This document shows, piece after piece, positions 1 to 12,020 of a stretch of DNA of 64,000 nt. The number at the start of each line of letters is the position of its first letter. The first letter of the stretch is position 1. The notes beneath the pieces were generated by a model. The model saw nothing but the letters and a program-made list of their open reading frames with translations, did not search any database and was not told the origin of the DNA. The stretch spans positions 1 through 64,000 of the forward strand of contig JAKJXP020000097.1 of assembly GCA_022225965.2 (NCBI GenBank). The letters run 5' to 3'. Position numbers and translations under genes: made by a program. Source of the DNA: Diatrype stigma. Taxonomy: Eukaryota; Ascomycota; Sordariomycetes; Xylariales; Diatrypaceae.

Positions 1-115
1 ACCCTAACCCTAACCCTAACCCTAACCCTAACCCTAACCCTAACCCTAACCCTAACCCTAACCCTAACCCTAACCCTAACCCTAACCCTAACCCTAACCC
101 TAACCCTAACCCTAA
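1..115. repeat. Telomere, (CCCTAA)n
   Basis: About 19 uninterrupted CCCTAA units start at the first base, so the complementary strand ends in TTAGGG units. The orientation is right for a true left chromosome end, and the array stops abruptly at AT-rich DNA. This makes everything to the right subtelomeric sequence. Confidence 0.98.
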
Positions 116-2169
116 GCGTTATATTTTAATAAAAAAGCTATATGTAAAACTTAAAAGAATTATGCATAAGTTGCGCATAAAATTCGAAAAGGCCATAACG
201 CATTACGAATAAGTCGCATATAAAATTTAAAAAAGCCGTAATATATTGCGAATAAATTACGAATAAAAATAAAAAAATCGTAATATATTACGAATAAATT
301 ACGAATAAAAATGAAAAGGTCGTAATATATTACGAATAAATTACGGGTAAAAATAAAAAGGTCGTAATATATTACGAATAAATTACGAATAAAAATAAAG
401 AAATCGTAATATATCGCGAATGAATTATAAAGAAAAATAAAAAGATTTTTAAAAAAAACTGAAATAATTTAATAATATAATAAAATATACGAATAAATTA
501 AAACAAATTACGAAAAAACTATAAACAAATTAAAACAAATCGAAGCAAATTACGAATAAACTGGAATAAATTTAAATAAAATCCGAAAATGTAATAATAT
601 TATTAGCCGTATATATAAAATAAATGGATTTTATTATTGTTTATATATAATATTTATAAGAAATAAAAATTAATTAACTAGCAAAACGGAATTAACTGGC
701 TCGATTAATTATTAAAACGAACGTAACGGGTCCGACTAATCGCAGGCAAAAACGCTCGAAATATTTCCCAAGCCTGAATTTCTGGACATAATTTCCGTAT
801 TACACCACCTTTATAAAATAACCTCCGGTTAGGATTATTATAAGCGTTATAAATAAAAACGTATAAAGCTAATACAATATTAAAAACGCATTTACTAAAT
901 TATTAAATAATTAAAGTAATAAATATATATTTATAAATGGCTTTAATACTTTAATATCGATATTAATAAAATTATAATAAAACATAACATTAACGTTAAA
1001 GTAATACGTTTACGTAATAATGTTAGCGGTATTAAATAAAATAATCGAATTAATAAATTAATGCATAATATTTAATGACGTTTAAATTAATATAATAATT
1101 ATAAATTAATATTAAAATAATATTTATTAATAATTCGTTATTCGGAATTAAAATTTAAAAACATTTTAATATTCTTATAAAACTTTATTAATAAGCCGTA
1201 AACGTAAATATATATCATAGTAATTAATAATAAGCAAAGGTTAATTAAATATATATAAAATAATAACGATATATAAATTATTGCGATTTACGAAATTATA
1301 AACCGCTATTACATTTCGAATATTATACGTAATTACGAAAAACTTATAACTAATATTAACGATTTAATAACATTTATTAAAGCTAATCGTTATAAAATAA
1401 AATAATTTAAACTTATTATAATCGTAAACCGTTAATTTAAAAATGCAATATAAATTATAAGTAATTACATAAAGGGCTTTAATAATTACGTTAAAGCTTT
1501 ATAATAAATACATAATAATAACAAATTCGATAAATATGTTATTTAATATAATTTAAAGATTAAAGCGATAAATAAAAAACTATATAACCGTTATAAAACT
1601 AATAAATAATTCGGTAATATGTTGTTATTTAAGTTTTATTAATCGAATAAATCCTTTTATAATAATATATGCGCCAATTGCGTATTTTATAATACAAACG
1701 ACGAATATATTCGTAATGGGCATAAAGGCGGCGTTTTAAACCTCATTTCGCTTAAATAATTACAGATTAATATTAAAAATTTTAAAAAGAACTTTAACGA
1801 TAATAAAAAAAATAAGCTAAGTATTAAGAATTCGAAAAATAAAAAACATATCAAGTAATTAAATAAAACATAAAATAACGTTATAAATAATAATATTAAG
1901 AAAATATAATTATGCTTTAATAAAACGTTATAAAAGTTTTAATAAATTTATATATTAAATAAAACTATTTAATATATGTAATTAAATAAATTTTATAATT
2001 AAAGTTATTATAATATTTAATAATAAGCACGAAAATAAAAAGAATTATATAAAGAATTAAAAATAAATGCATATATAATATAAATATGTAATAAAATTTA
2101 TATATATATAAACGTATAATTAAAACTGGCATTTAATACTTAGGCTTTTATGCTTTTCCGAATCGAAAG
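116..2169. other. AT-rich RIP-mutated subtelomeric DNA
   Basis: This 2-kb stretch has almost no CpA or TpG, abundant TpA, and many surviving CpG dinucleotides, which is the pattern left by RIP. It holds no usable gene. A short plus-strand stretch near 1665-1760 still reads like a Cys-x2-Cys-containing peptide (C-A-N-C followed by N-G-H-K-G-G), so part of it is probably an old coding element, but stops follow directly. The telomere-proximal end carries the 42-bp tandem repeat listed separately. Confidence 0.8.
194..450. repeat. 42-bp tandem repeat next to telomere
   Basis: The block beginning CGTAATATATTACG recurs with starts at 237, 279, 321, 363 and 405, exactly 42 bp apart. A more diverged copy precedes it at about 194, giving five to six copies. 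Each unit holds the palindromic core TAATATATTA and the phrase TTACGAATAAA. The copies differ mainly by G/A and C/T transitions. It is a short subtelomeric satellite; no family is recognised. Confidence 0.9.
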
Positions 2170-2174
2170 GGCCT
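2170..2174. repeat. Target-site duplication, left copy (GGCCT)
   Basis: GGCCT lies directly outside the left LTR and is repeated directly outside the right LTR at 9696-9700. A 5-bp duplication is the usual length for Ty3/gypsy-type integration. Confidence 0.9.
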
Positions 2175-2325
2175 TATTACGGCTATAAGCAAATATAGGA
2201 TTAAGGAAATATAATTGTTGTTATACGAAAAGAAAAAGAAAGGTTTAAGCTAAAAAAAACGAAACGTCCCTTTATATATAGCGATATAAAGCCGAATCGA
2301 TAGCTATACATTTAATACCGTAACA
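2175..2325 (-). repeat. LTR, left copy (3' LTR of the element)
   Basis: This is 151 bp with ends that resolve to TGTTAC...GTAACA once one RIP-type transition (TG to TA) is allowed for. It matches the right LTR along its whole length. Differences are almost all transitions, including GG-to-AA and TGG-to-TAG changes around 2294-2316. Confidence 0.93.
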
Positions 2326-2330
2326 ATAGG

Positions 2331-2342
2331 TCCCTTTTTTCT
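2331..2342 (-). other. Polypurine tract of the retrotransposon
   Basis: On the minus strand this reads AGAAAAAAGGGA, five bases before the LTR edge. It is the expected second-strand primer position and supports a minus-strand reading of the element. Confidence 0.7.
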
Positions 2343-4969
2343 AAGTAATTATTCTTAATTACCTTTTAAAATTAATTTTCTAAATTACTAAGCAACGAAA
2401 AAGTAATGTTTTAATTATAATTTTGTATTAATTCGAAATATATTTAATAGCGCCAAACCGGATTCGGAAAAAAAATACCTGTTCCAAATAACGTATATTT
2501 TAATAAATTACTTAATTCCGTATCTTTTATTAATTCGAAACGCCAAACCGGATTCGAAAATAAATACCTATTCCGAATAACGTATTATTATAATAGCCAT
2601 ATACTTATATACTTAATTATTAATTATAAGGCCCCGTATTTAAAATATAAATACGTTAATATTCCTTTTTTCCTTATTCCATAATTTTATTTTTTTCTTT
2701 AAGGCTTATCGAATCGTAATTATTCCGTTGCCTTTTTTTTTTCCGACCGATTAATATCCGCGCCCGTTTTGCCGCTTCGCCTGCTTTCCGTTTACTTATT
2801 TATTTATCGATACCATTACCGCGCCGACGTTATATCTTCCCGCCTCCATACCGCCTTCGCTTTGCCTTTTTTGGCAAAATCGCTATATATAAAATACTTC
2901 CGGTATACCATTAAATATTTCGATCCGATTAACGGCGAAATACCGGCATTCGCATACGAATAAACGAACGCAATAAACGTAATATATTTCTTATATATCG
3001 GTTATAAAAATTCTTATAAACTTATAAGTTTAATCGGCATTTTAATAACGTTTCGCAAATAACGTAAAATTTATTTATTAATAGTTTTATATTTAAGCGT
3101 CGTTTAAAATATAAAGCAATTAAGCGGATTTATTCGCCTTTTTGTATTAAGCCGATTACTTTTTCGGCATTATTTAAAACGACAACGATAATAATAATAA
3201 TCCGCTTTTAAATCCCGAAAATAAATTCGTTCGAATTTATCCGGAAAATGTCCGGATTGCTGTCGTTACGGTCGTATTCCGCGTTTACGTCGTTTTCGAA
3301 ACGGCCAAAAAGGCCTACCGTATTGTTATTAATAAAACCGGCGCCAAAAAAAAACGAATATGTTTTATTTTTTGGTCGTTTAATGCCGTACCGATATTAA
3401 ATTAATCATAAAACGCTTAAACCCCGAATACATATACCGCTTAAATCGTTATGCGCCATATTTTAATACAAATACAAAACCCCGCTTTCCGCGTTTACGA
3501 CGTAAATATTCCGTTTCGTATTCGTTTCGTTTTTAATTAATTAACGAAAAAATAATAAAACGACGATACTTAAACGACTTAAAAAGTCGTTATTAAGCCG
3601 CGTTTAATTTCCGGCGACGCCGGCTAATAAATTTAAACGATCATTAAGCGCGTTTTTTATTAGGAAATAAAACAAATCCTAATTACGGAATTCGGCCGTA
3701 ATTAAACGAACGACGATATGGCAATATTTCCGTTTAATCTCGCCGCTTATTAAGCAATAATTCGTCTTCTTTTCGCCGGCTTTTATTTACGGTAATATAT
3801 TAAATTACGTTTTATTAATATTTTGGCATTAATTTATAGCTAATTAATTATTATTTCGGTTTTATTTCGGCTTTTATAGCCTAGTTCCGGCCTTTTAATT
3901 GCGGTTTTTTTTATTATTTTTGTTTTTTTTTATTAATATAAATCGCTTTACGGCTTATTAAGCCTTTTAAGCCAATAAAAATAAAAACTTTTCTTTTTTT
4001 TTGTTTATTTATTTTGTAATTTTATTAATTATAACTTAAAGCCGCGGTTTTTTCGGGCCATATTTACCAATTTAAAAAATCCGGCTTAATAGGATTTTTT
4101 TTATAAAAGTTTATTATATTACCGTCGCATTTCTGGAAATTCCGAACCGGTTCCTAAATGGACCGATATAAAACCGGCCATTTTATTCGGTATTATAATC
4201 CTATTTATATATGCCAAGAATTAAGGATTTTATTAAAATATCATTCCTTACTTTTTGCTTTTTCGTTTTGCGGTATTATAACGCTTTCGGCTTGCCGGTT
4301 TAATTTTTCGTTAATAACTTCCTAATCGGAAAAGCCTTATTAATGCCGTTAAATCAATAAAATATGAAAAACGGAAAAAATTCGAAAATAATTAAATATT
4401 TAAACGATTACGGTTCGTTTATACGTTTTCGTAACAAAAAAAGGGTTCATTTATTTATTATTTAGCTTCTTTATAAATCGTTTTGTTTTAATATTTTTAA
4501 TATTAATCCAAATTCAATCTTTTATTTCGAATATGCCGGCATTAATTCGATACCGGTTTATATTTTTAGCCTAGCGTTTTTGGAATTTTATTATGAAAAA
4601 CCTAATTATTATTAAGACTTTTTCGATTTTATTAGTTATAGTCGTAACGTTATAAAATTCTTATTAACGGATTAATGTTTTAAAAGCAATAACAAAACGG
4701 CTTAATTCGGTATTTATTTTTAAATAAAAGCCGTAATTAACGAAAAAAAATAATATACCAGTTATTTCCGAAACGGCATTATTTCCGGCGAATTCCGTTA
4801 ATAAAAGCTAATCGATCCAATCGTTTTAATAAAAGAAACAGTAAAAACGGAAATATTATTCCATAACGTTATTAATAATCTCCGTTTGCTTATCGAATTT
4901 AAAGTAATATATTAATAAATAACATAAATTAACGCTTAATCGATAATTAAATTCATTTTAAAACGTAAA

Positions 4970-5300
4970 AACGAATTATATATCCTTATTAAATATAATC
5001 GTATTAAGGATTTCGTAAAATTTATAAATTTACATTACGAAAGCGTTTTTAAAAATTTTAGCTTTTATATCGAAAACGGATACATAATAACGCATTTTCG
5101 TTAATTTATCGATTACGACTAAAACGTATTCGTATATAATGCCGTTATAAATATAAAAGGAAAATGGTCCTACGTAATTAACGGAAATATCGAACCAAAA
5201 ACAAAACGGAACCAATAAGGAATTAAACAATTCAATAACTAAATTACGGAAATTCTTAATTCGCTTATAAAAGTAATAGGCTTAAACGAAAACGGCTACA
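4970..5300 (-). pseudogene. Integrase core remnant (Ty3/gypsy)
   Basis: A 66-codon open stretch (5030-5230) reads like the start of a gypsy integrase catalytic core: the D-I-S-V-x-Y-V-G-P block, then Y-V-L-V-V-I-D-K-L-T-K-M-R-Y. The first catalytic Asp of the DISVD-type block is replaced by Asn, a G-to-A change expected from RIP. No complete D,D-35-E core can be read. It belongs to the element at 2175-9695. Confidence 0.85.
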
Positions 5301-6449
5301 TTTCGGAAGAATTTCGGCCAAAAATAAGTACGGCGGAAAAAATCGTATGTTTTCGTTCGTTTTAAATGGCCTTTTAATATAAAGCTATAAGTTCGATAAA
5401 AAATTTATAAGCAAAAAGTTTCGTTCGAAAATATAAATAACTTATTTTTAATATAAATTCGCCTTTAAATCGTTACGTAATCGGTTTTGGTAACTTTTAT
5501 TTATTTCTTAATCTTTTAATTAAATTTTTTATATTAAAAATCCGTTATAATTTAAAAAAGGTCCTGTATTAAAAACGACGCGTTATAAGTTTCGTTAATT
5601 AAAATATCGATTAACTTATTAACATTTAAAACAAAAAATTACAAAAATGCCTAACGGTTTGGAAATAACAAAATATAATATCGATAAATTATTTTTTCGT
5701 TTTTAAAGTCGTAATAATTCGTTAATTTATTGCCGGAAAATCGAAAAAATGCATTTAAAACGGTCGCTTTATTATTGGGTTTATAAATAATTTGAAATTT
5801 AAAATTATTAAAGAATTTTAATTACCGAATTTAACGTTAATTTAATAGCTTTATAATAATAAAATGCTACAGGTTTTTATAATCCGTAATTATTTCGATC
5901 GGTTTTTCGATATTTTATAATTTAAAGCGCCATTTTTCGAACGCTTTAATTATAACGAAAAATTTCTTATCGTAAATCTCATAATTATATTCCGTCGGGT
6001 TATATTTTGCCGAAAAAAAAGCGACAAAACGTAAATCCTTTCGTAAATCGTATTATAAAAAAAACCCTTTTAATGCTTAATCGAAAGCATTTGTTTTTAA
6101 AATAATACGGCATTTAAAATCGTAATATATAAATATAAATGCATTATAAAAAGCGTTTTTTAACCGCTAAAACGCCGTTATTACGGCGTTTAAAAAATAT
6201 CTTAGCTATTTTTTTTTATTTATTAAAGCCATTAAAAAACGGATTAAAATTAAAAAGCCTTTAATAAAGCGACGATAAAAATTCGCAAAGCCCAAAAATC
6301 GTTATAATTCGCATAACGTTTTAAACGGCTTTTAGTTCTTAATTAATTCGATTTTTTTTAAATCCATTTAAATGCCGTTTATTAATATAATAAGTTTTAA
6401 ATATTTCGTTTTCGTTACGTTAAATTCATACTTTCGGATATTTACCGTA

Positions 6450-7000
6450 AAACTAACATTCGTTAAACGGATAAAAACTTTTCGAACGTATTATTAATAT
6501 TTTTTTTAAACTTATTATATATTAAGATATTATTTAGGTATATTATAACGTATCGGTTTAATAAATTAAACAAAATGTCGTTAATATAATATTAAAACGA
6601 ATTCGAAACGCCGGTTATGCCGAAATTAATTATTTAGTATTCGAAAAGGCCGAATCTTATAATAAATGCTATTTTCCATTCGTTTCCGAAAGCGATTCGG
6701 AATCGATTAAACGCCGTAACAATATCGAGCTTAATATAAATTTTCGCTTAATAAAAGTTATTTAAAATTTTTCGAATTAACGGAATAAAGTATTTATTTT
6801 TAACGATAACGTTATTAAGTTCCTTATAATTTATGCAAATGCGGATTCCGTTTTCGGATTTTTTTATAAATAAAACCGGTACCGCTATAAAAAAAATATT
6901 GGCCCGAATAAATTCCTTTTTAAAATAATCGTTAATATATTTTCTAATTACTAATAATTCTTTAAAAAATATCGAACAAAATCGATTATACGAAAAGGTT
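6450..7000 (-). pseudogene. Reverse transcriptase remnant (Ty3/gypsy)
   Basis: In the minus frame around 6521-6620 the palm-domain text can be followed: S-F-stop-Y-Y-I-N-D-I-L-F, then N-R-Y-V-I-I-Y-L-N-N-I-L. The family has S-F-Q-x-Y-I-N-D and Y-L-D-D. The catalytic DD has become NN and the Gln codon has become TAA, all single G:C-to-A:T transitions. This identifies both the enzyme and how it was inactivated. Confidence 0.85.
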
Positions 7001-9544
7001 TAATTAAAAAGCAGTTTTATTTTATAATTATATAAGCAATAAAAAAATAACGTTTCGGTTTCGTATAAAAAAAAACTTTAATTAAATCGTAATACTTTAA
7101 AAAAAGTTTTTTTTAAATGTTTTTTATCGTAACCGAAAATTTTCCGTTTAAGTATTTCTAAATGTTTTCGTTTAAAATTCGTCGTAATTACGGTATTTCC
7201 GTTATTTAATCGTAAAAATTTCGTAATCGTTTCGGTATTACATCCGAATTTAAGGTATTATTTTATACCAAAATATTTCGAAAAAAGGTATTAAATATTT
7301 AATTTGCAATATTTTCGATTAACGCTTAAAATTTTGAATTAATTACGATTAAAAAACGAAATATATCCGTTATGGCGATAAATTATTAAAATAACATATT
7401 ATCCATTAATACGCCGTTTATGCGGCAAAATATAAAGAAATTCGTAATACGGAAAAACCGGATATTAACGGAATTAATATCGGCCTAAGCATAATTCGAA
7501 ACCGGTTTAAAGGTTACGGATATTTTTTCGAATTTAGGAATTTCGAATATTAAAATTCGGAATCGATTTGCGGCCTAATTTATGGTTTAAATCCGGTTTC
7601 GAATATAATTCCTAATTTTGGTTTAGTTTTAAACGTAATTCTTAATTTAATCTCGGTTTTAAATTAGATTTTAATACTGAATTAAAATTAAAAAGGGACT
7701 AAAAAAATCTAAATTTAAAAATGTTTTGCCATTAATAGCGAATGTTTTATAGCTTTAATTAATATTGGGATTATAATATTAAAGCTAAGGAAAATCCAAT
7801 ATAACGTTAAGGCCGTTTAAACGTTATTGGTATAAAAAGACTTATTTTTTAATGGATTTCAGTTAATAATTTATAATGCTATATTTAAAGATTATTTCCG
7901 TTACGATATCGTTTATAAAGCGAAGCACTTTAAAAACAAATAAATCAAAGCTAAATAAATAAGTATTATACACGAAATTATCATTAATAAAACCATATAA
8001 TAAGCATTTATTATCGATTATGACATAAAATAAAACTAATTTATTATCGAAACGAAATATTTCAATAAAAAAAAATAATATATTAAAGCTTATTAAACGT
8101 ATATATAATTTATTTTCTATAATTTCGAAATGTTTTAAAAAAAGCTTTTAATTGCGATTTTTATTAAAGGCTAAGTTTTTTCCGGCAATCCGCTACTTCT
8201 TTTTCGGTTTTTTTCGAAGTAATCTTTATAAAAATAACCCGCCTTTTTATAATATAAACACAAGTAACCGTTAAAACGCCGGATTTTTTCTTACGGAAAA
8301 GACTTACGGAACCGTATCGTTTTAATTATATCGAATTATATAAATTTTAATATAAACGCTAATAAAAATGCAAATATATGCATTAATCGAAAGGATTATT
8401 GTTATTTTTTAATAAGGGCCTTATTTTTTAAATTATTAAATAAATTTCGATATAAATTAATCCATCTTACGGCGTCGTCGCTTGCTGGCCGGTTTATTAC
8501 CGAAACAAATGCGTCTTATAAAGCTCCGTTAATTTTGGCTTACAATGTTATAACGTAAATGGCATTAAATTACTAGCTTTAATTCGCATATTTAACAAAT
8601 AAACTTATAAATTTTCCGAAAACTTTATTGCCTTATTAAAAAACTATAAAGCTTTTATGAATTACTGTTCGAATATTCTTAACGATATATAGAATATTTA
8701 AAAACGTAATTAAATCGGTATAATTTCGCTATTTTTCCGGCCATTATTAAAAGTTATTAAAATACCTAATAATTATATCGATCCGTTTCTTAACGTAAAT
8801 ATATACCTTACTATTTAAATACTGGGCTATATACATAATTCGGTTTATTTCCGTTATATATACGTAATAATCGAAAACTAGTTTTAAATAAACTTAGGAC
8901 TTCCAATTAACGTATTCCTTTTATATTTCGAAATTATTATCGCTTAATCTTTTAAATTTTAATAAATCGCTACTTTTAAATTTCGTTACCGATTTAACGT
9001 TAAAGCATTTTATATAACAAATGGTTTGCATTTAATTAGCCATCGAAATAAATTAAAAATAGAACTAATAAAAAAAGAATCCTAATTAAATAGCGTTCGA
9101 AAAAGGATTTAAAATCGAAAAGAATATCTAATTAATAAAACGATTTAATTGGAAAATATATAAAAATAGAAATTATTGCTATTAAATTTACGGAATCGTT
9201 TCGGAATCGTTTTTCTTTATTGTTACATTAAACTAATAATAAAATTCCTCGTTTTCTTAAATAAGCGTTCTAAGGCGTTATTTTATTTCATTTAAAATGG
9301 CATGCCAAAAAGAATTAACCGCTAAATTAATAATAATTAAATCCAAAATCGATTAAAAATCCCCTTAAAAATATTAAACAATAAGGGCTAAATATTCGAA
9401 TTCCTAAAGGATAGCCGCAGCGGTAATAAAAAAGGATTAATCTAAATATAAGGCCATCGCAATTCTTTAACGCTTGCAGCTTATCGTCCGGATTTTAAGG
9501 CTTATAACTGGATTAAACCTATAAAAAAAATAAATACAACAAAC

Positions 9545-9695
9545 TATTACGGCTATAAGCAAATATAGGATCGAAAAAATATAATTGTTGTTACACGAAA
9601 AAAAAAAAAAAGGTCTAAGCTAAAAGAAACGAAACGTCCCCTTATATATAGCGATATAAAGCCGGGCCGGTGGCTGTACATTTGGTACCGTAACA
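9545..9695 (-). repeat. LTR, right copy (5' LTR of the element)
   Basis: This is the 151-bp partner of 2175-2325. Its last 40 bases keep GGG, CGG, TGG and TGT that are mutated in the left copy, while its first 100 bases are as AT-rich as the element interior. The mutation edge therefore falls inside this LTR, at about 9650. Confidence 0.93.
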
Positions 9696-9700
9696 GGCCT
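9696..9700. repeat. Target-site duplication, right copy (GGCCT)
   Basis: This is the partner of 2170-2174, directly abutting the right LTR. Confidence 0.9.
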
Positions 9701-10003
9701 TACGTTTCTTATACCTTTTATTATGCGGTAAGATAATTAAGATATTTTAGCTATTCTGTTATAGGCTGCGCCTGGCTGAGAAATCGGCTCCACTTCTAAG
9801 CACGGCTAAGCTCCGGAGAAGCTCAGTCAGAGCCGATTCCATACCTAGTTGCTAAGAGGTAGCTCACATCTTTTCTTTTCTTTTCCTTTCCTTCTCATTT
9901 CGAGAATAAACAGCATTTAACTTGCACCTCTTGGCCATTAAGCATGACTAGCCCTTTATATATCCAAAAAATTTCAGCCCTTTATTGTATAACTCTTCGT
10001 TTC
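9701..10003. other. Transition from RIP-mutated to normal DNA
   Basis: Base composition returns to normal within about 100 bp. A pyrimidine-rich CTTTTC-type run occurs near 9870-9895. I see no gene here; the 3' end of the dehydrogenase gene abuts it. Confidence 0.6.
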
Positions 10004-11213
10004 TTACGAGGATTCTTTTGCTCTAACATCGACGATTATCTTAATATCGTTGGCCTGCTCACGTGATAAGGCGAGAATCCCATCCTCAACCACCTTATCT
10101 ATTGTAATTCTGCTTGTAATCATCTCCTTTACATCTAGAGACCCATTGTCCAGCGCCTTGATGACCGCTTCGAAATCCGCCGAAGTATAGCTCAGAGCTT
10201 GCTAGAAGTCAGTTAAATGGTTCATCCAAATGCATTAGGAAGCGTGTCGCTGGGGAGCATTATCACCTGTCAAGAGTCTCTTTTCCCCGAACAACAGGGC
10301 GTGCATGTCAAAGAGGAATTCCTTTTCCCAAAGGGCGACATTCACAACCGCCCCTTTGCTTCGAACCGATAGGCAGGCTGATTTGATGCTAGCAGCTACA
10401 CCCGCGCAATCAATGGCGCTATCGGGCCCTTGACCGTCGCATAGCTTCTTGCACTCGGAGACTACGTCTTGCTCTCGCGGATCAATGACGGTCGTGGCTC
10501 CGAACATCTGCGCGAACCTTTTTCGATTGGGGGCCACTTCGGCTACGATAATCTGCCTGGGTTGACGAGCCTTGAGGCATTGGATGACAGCTAGGCCGAT
10601 CGGACCGGCACCCATGACGAGGACGTTGTCTCCGGGCTTAGCGCCGGACTGTTCAATGGCATGCCACGCGACCGCGAGCGGTTCAATCAGAGCTGTGACC
10701 GTCCTCACTTAGCCCATTTCTCATCTAAATTGTGCACCTTGAGTCCTACTTACCTCCGATGTCCGATGGGATTGTGTCGGGTAGTTTGAATACGAACTTG
10801 GCATCCATAGATATGTAGTCTGATAAGCCACCTCCCCCACCCATCAGTCCTATAAACCCGAAGGAATCGCAGCAGTTGGTCTCTCCCTCTTTGCATGAAT
10901 GACATTTGTTGCAGCAAATAGTAGGCTGGACAACCACCCTATCTCCGACCTGGAAACCGCGGACTTCTGACCCAACTTCGACAATGTCGCCGGTAAACTC
11001 ATGGCCGAGTGTCACAGGCCATACCTCGCCAGTCACAGGATGAGGTGTGTCCTTGTATGGTATGGCGCTAGGCGAGTTGTACGAATGCACATCCGAACCA
11101 CAAATACCGCAGAAGGAGGGACGGATTTTGACTTGGTGGGCAAGGCATTCCGGCTCCGGAATGTCGTATTTCAAACGAACATCCCTCGGGCCGTAATAAC
11201 GGAGGCCCCGCAT
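10004..11213 (-). CDS. (R,R)-butanediol dehydrogenase-like zinc alcohol dehydrogenase (3 exons)
   Basis: Medium-chain, zinc-dependent NAD(P) dehydrogenase; close fungal relatives interconvert acetoin and 2,3-butanediol. Exons on the minus strand are 11213-10754, 10692-10267 and 10197-10004. The introns (61 and 69 bp) have GT..AG ends and join in phase, giving 359 aa, close to the usual 360-380. Catalytic zinc ligands appear as C38 (GICGSD) and H71-E72 (GHE). The structural-zinc cysteine cluster is at residues 100-115, and the Rossmann glycine motif (V-M-G-A-G-P-I-G-L) is in exon 2. The last exon restores the conserved A-L-S-Y-T-x-x-D-F-E-A-V-I segment, which is missed if the second intron is read through. 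It appears intact although it begins only 300 bp from the RIP-mutated block. Exact substrate is uncertain; other polyol dehydrogenases are possible. Confidence 0.85.
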
Positions 11214-12020
11214 GATTTTGCGTGGTTGATCGATTTGTTAGCTACCTGTTAAAATCCCGTATACGGGAAAGAGATGCTTGATTCTTCGGTCGTCGAATCC
11301 TGCGAGCGCGAAGAAACAGTTAAACTAATTCTTGGATCCAAGGACAGTTATATATAAATAATGTCAATGGTAGGGCCACCGGATTTACCCGAAATGTGAC
11401 ATACAATCTGACGTACATCTCAGCGTAGCACTCCGAGGCTCGTAAGGTTGCATATATAACCCCATAACTCCTCTCCACGGCTTACTCTTTCGGGTACTTA
11501 AGTACATGGGGTCCTTCGAATTATGAACCAGGGTAAATGTTACAAAAAAACACCCCCCGACAACGGCATGTCTTATGACTTATTGGCGGCTTTCTGTATT
11601 CAAGTGCTGATTTGTGGTCATGCGCCTTTTCTGACTAATCTCTTGCAGCACAAGCTACCCAAGCACAGGCCTTTCCCCATATTGATGTGCAGCGTTAAGC
11701 CTTCTTGGGTAAAGATACTATCGTCAAATCTCAACTTACTCCAAACTAACGTGGGGTATTTGGGGTGTTCACATCAGGTTCTCGTAACTGGATGCATAAT
11801 GTGCCATTCATGTTCTTGATAAAGTAACCTGTCATAGGGGCACTGCAATCAGAAAAAAGGAAGCTGTATTAATGAAGGTTATAAAGCCAAAGCAAAGCAG
11901 CTCCTGCTGCCCTAGGCGAAATCCTGTACGCTAGGCTGCTAGTTATCCTAGTAGTGCAATATATCCATGATTCACTCTTTAACCCCCTCATTGCTCTGCC
12001 TGTTTCACAAAGCTTAGTAA
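11214..12020. other. Intergenic, no gene seen
   Basis: This is the promoter side of the dehydrogenase and the 3' side of the broken transporter. A 98-codon plus-strand open frame at 11523-11819 has no recognisable domain and is probably chance. Confidence 0.5.

Larger units (their letters stand above)
2175..9695 (-). mobile_element. Complete but RIP-inactivated LTR retrotransposon (Ty3/gypsy type)
   Basis: The element is 7,521 bp, bounded by two 151-bp direct LTRs and a perfect 5-bp target duplication. It reads on the minus strand: reverse-transcriptase remnants lie near 6500-6900 and integrase remnants near 5030-5230, in Ty3/gypsy order, so the element's 5' LTR is the right one. A polypurine tract sits just inside the left LTR (2331-2342). 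The gag region would be about 7.3-9.5 kb, but no frame survives. About 2.6 kb lies between integrase and the 3' LTR, more than usual. All open frames are broken by transitions typical of RIP, so it cannot be autonomous. The family assignment rests on motif order and the integrase text. Confidence 0.9.

Noticed and set aside
2769..2963. 64-codon open frame inside the retroelement
   Set aside because: It is on the opposite strand to the element's enzymes, has no recognisable domain, and lies in RIP-mutated DNA where chance frames occur.
11523..11819. 98-codon plus-strand frame between dehydrogenase and transporter relic
   Set aside because: No domain, no splice context and no similarity to neighbouring families; treated as chance.
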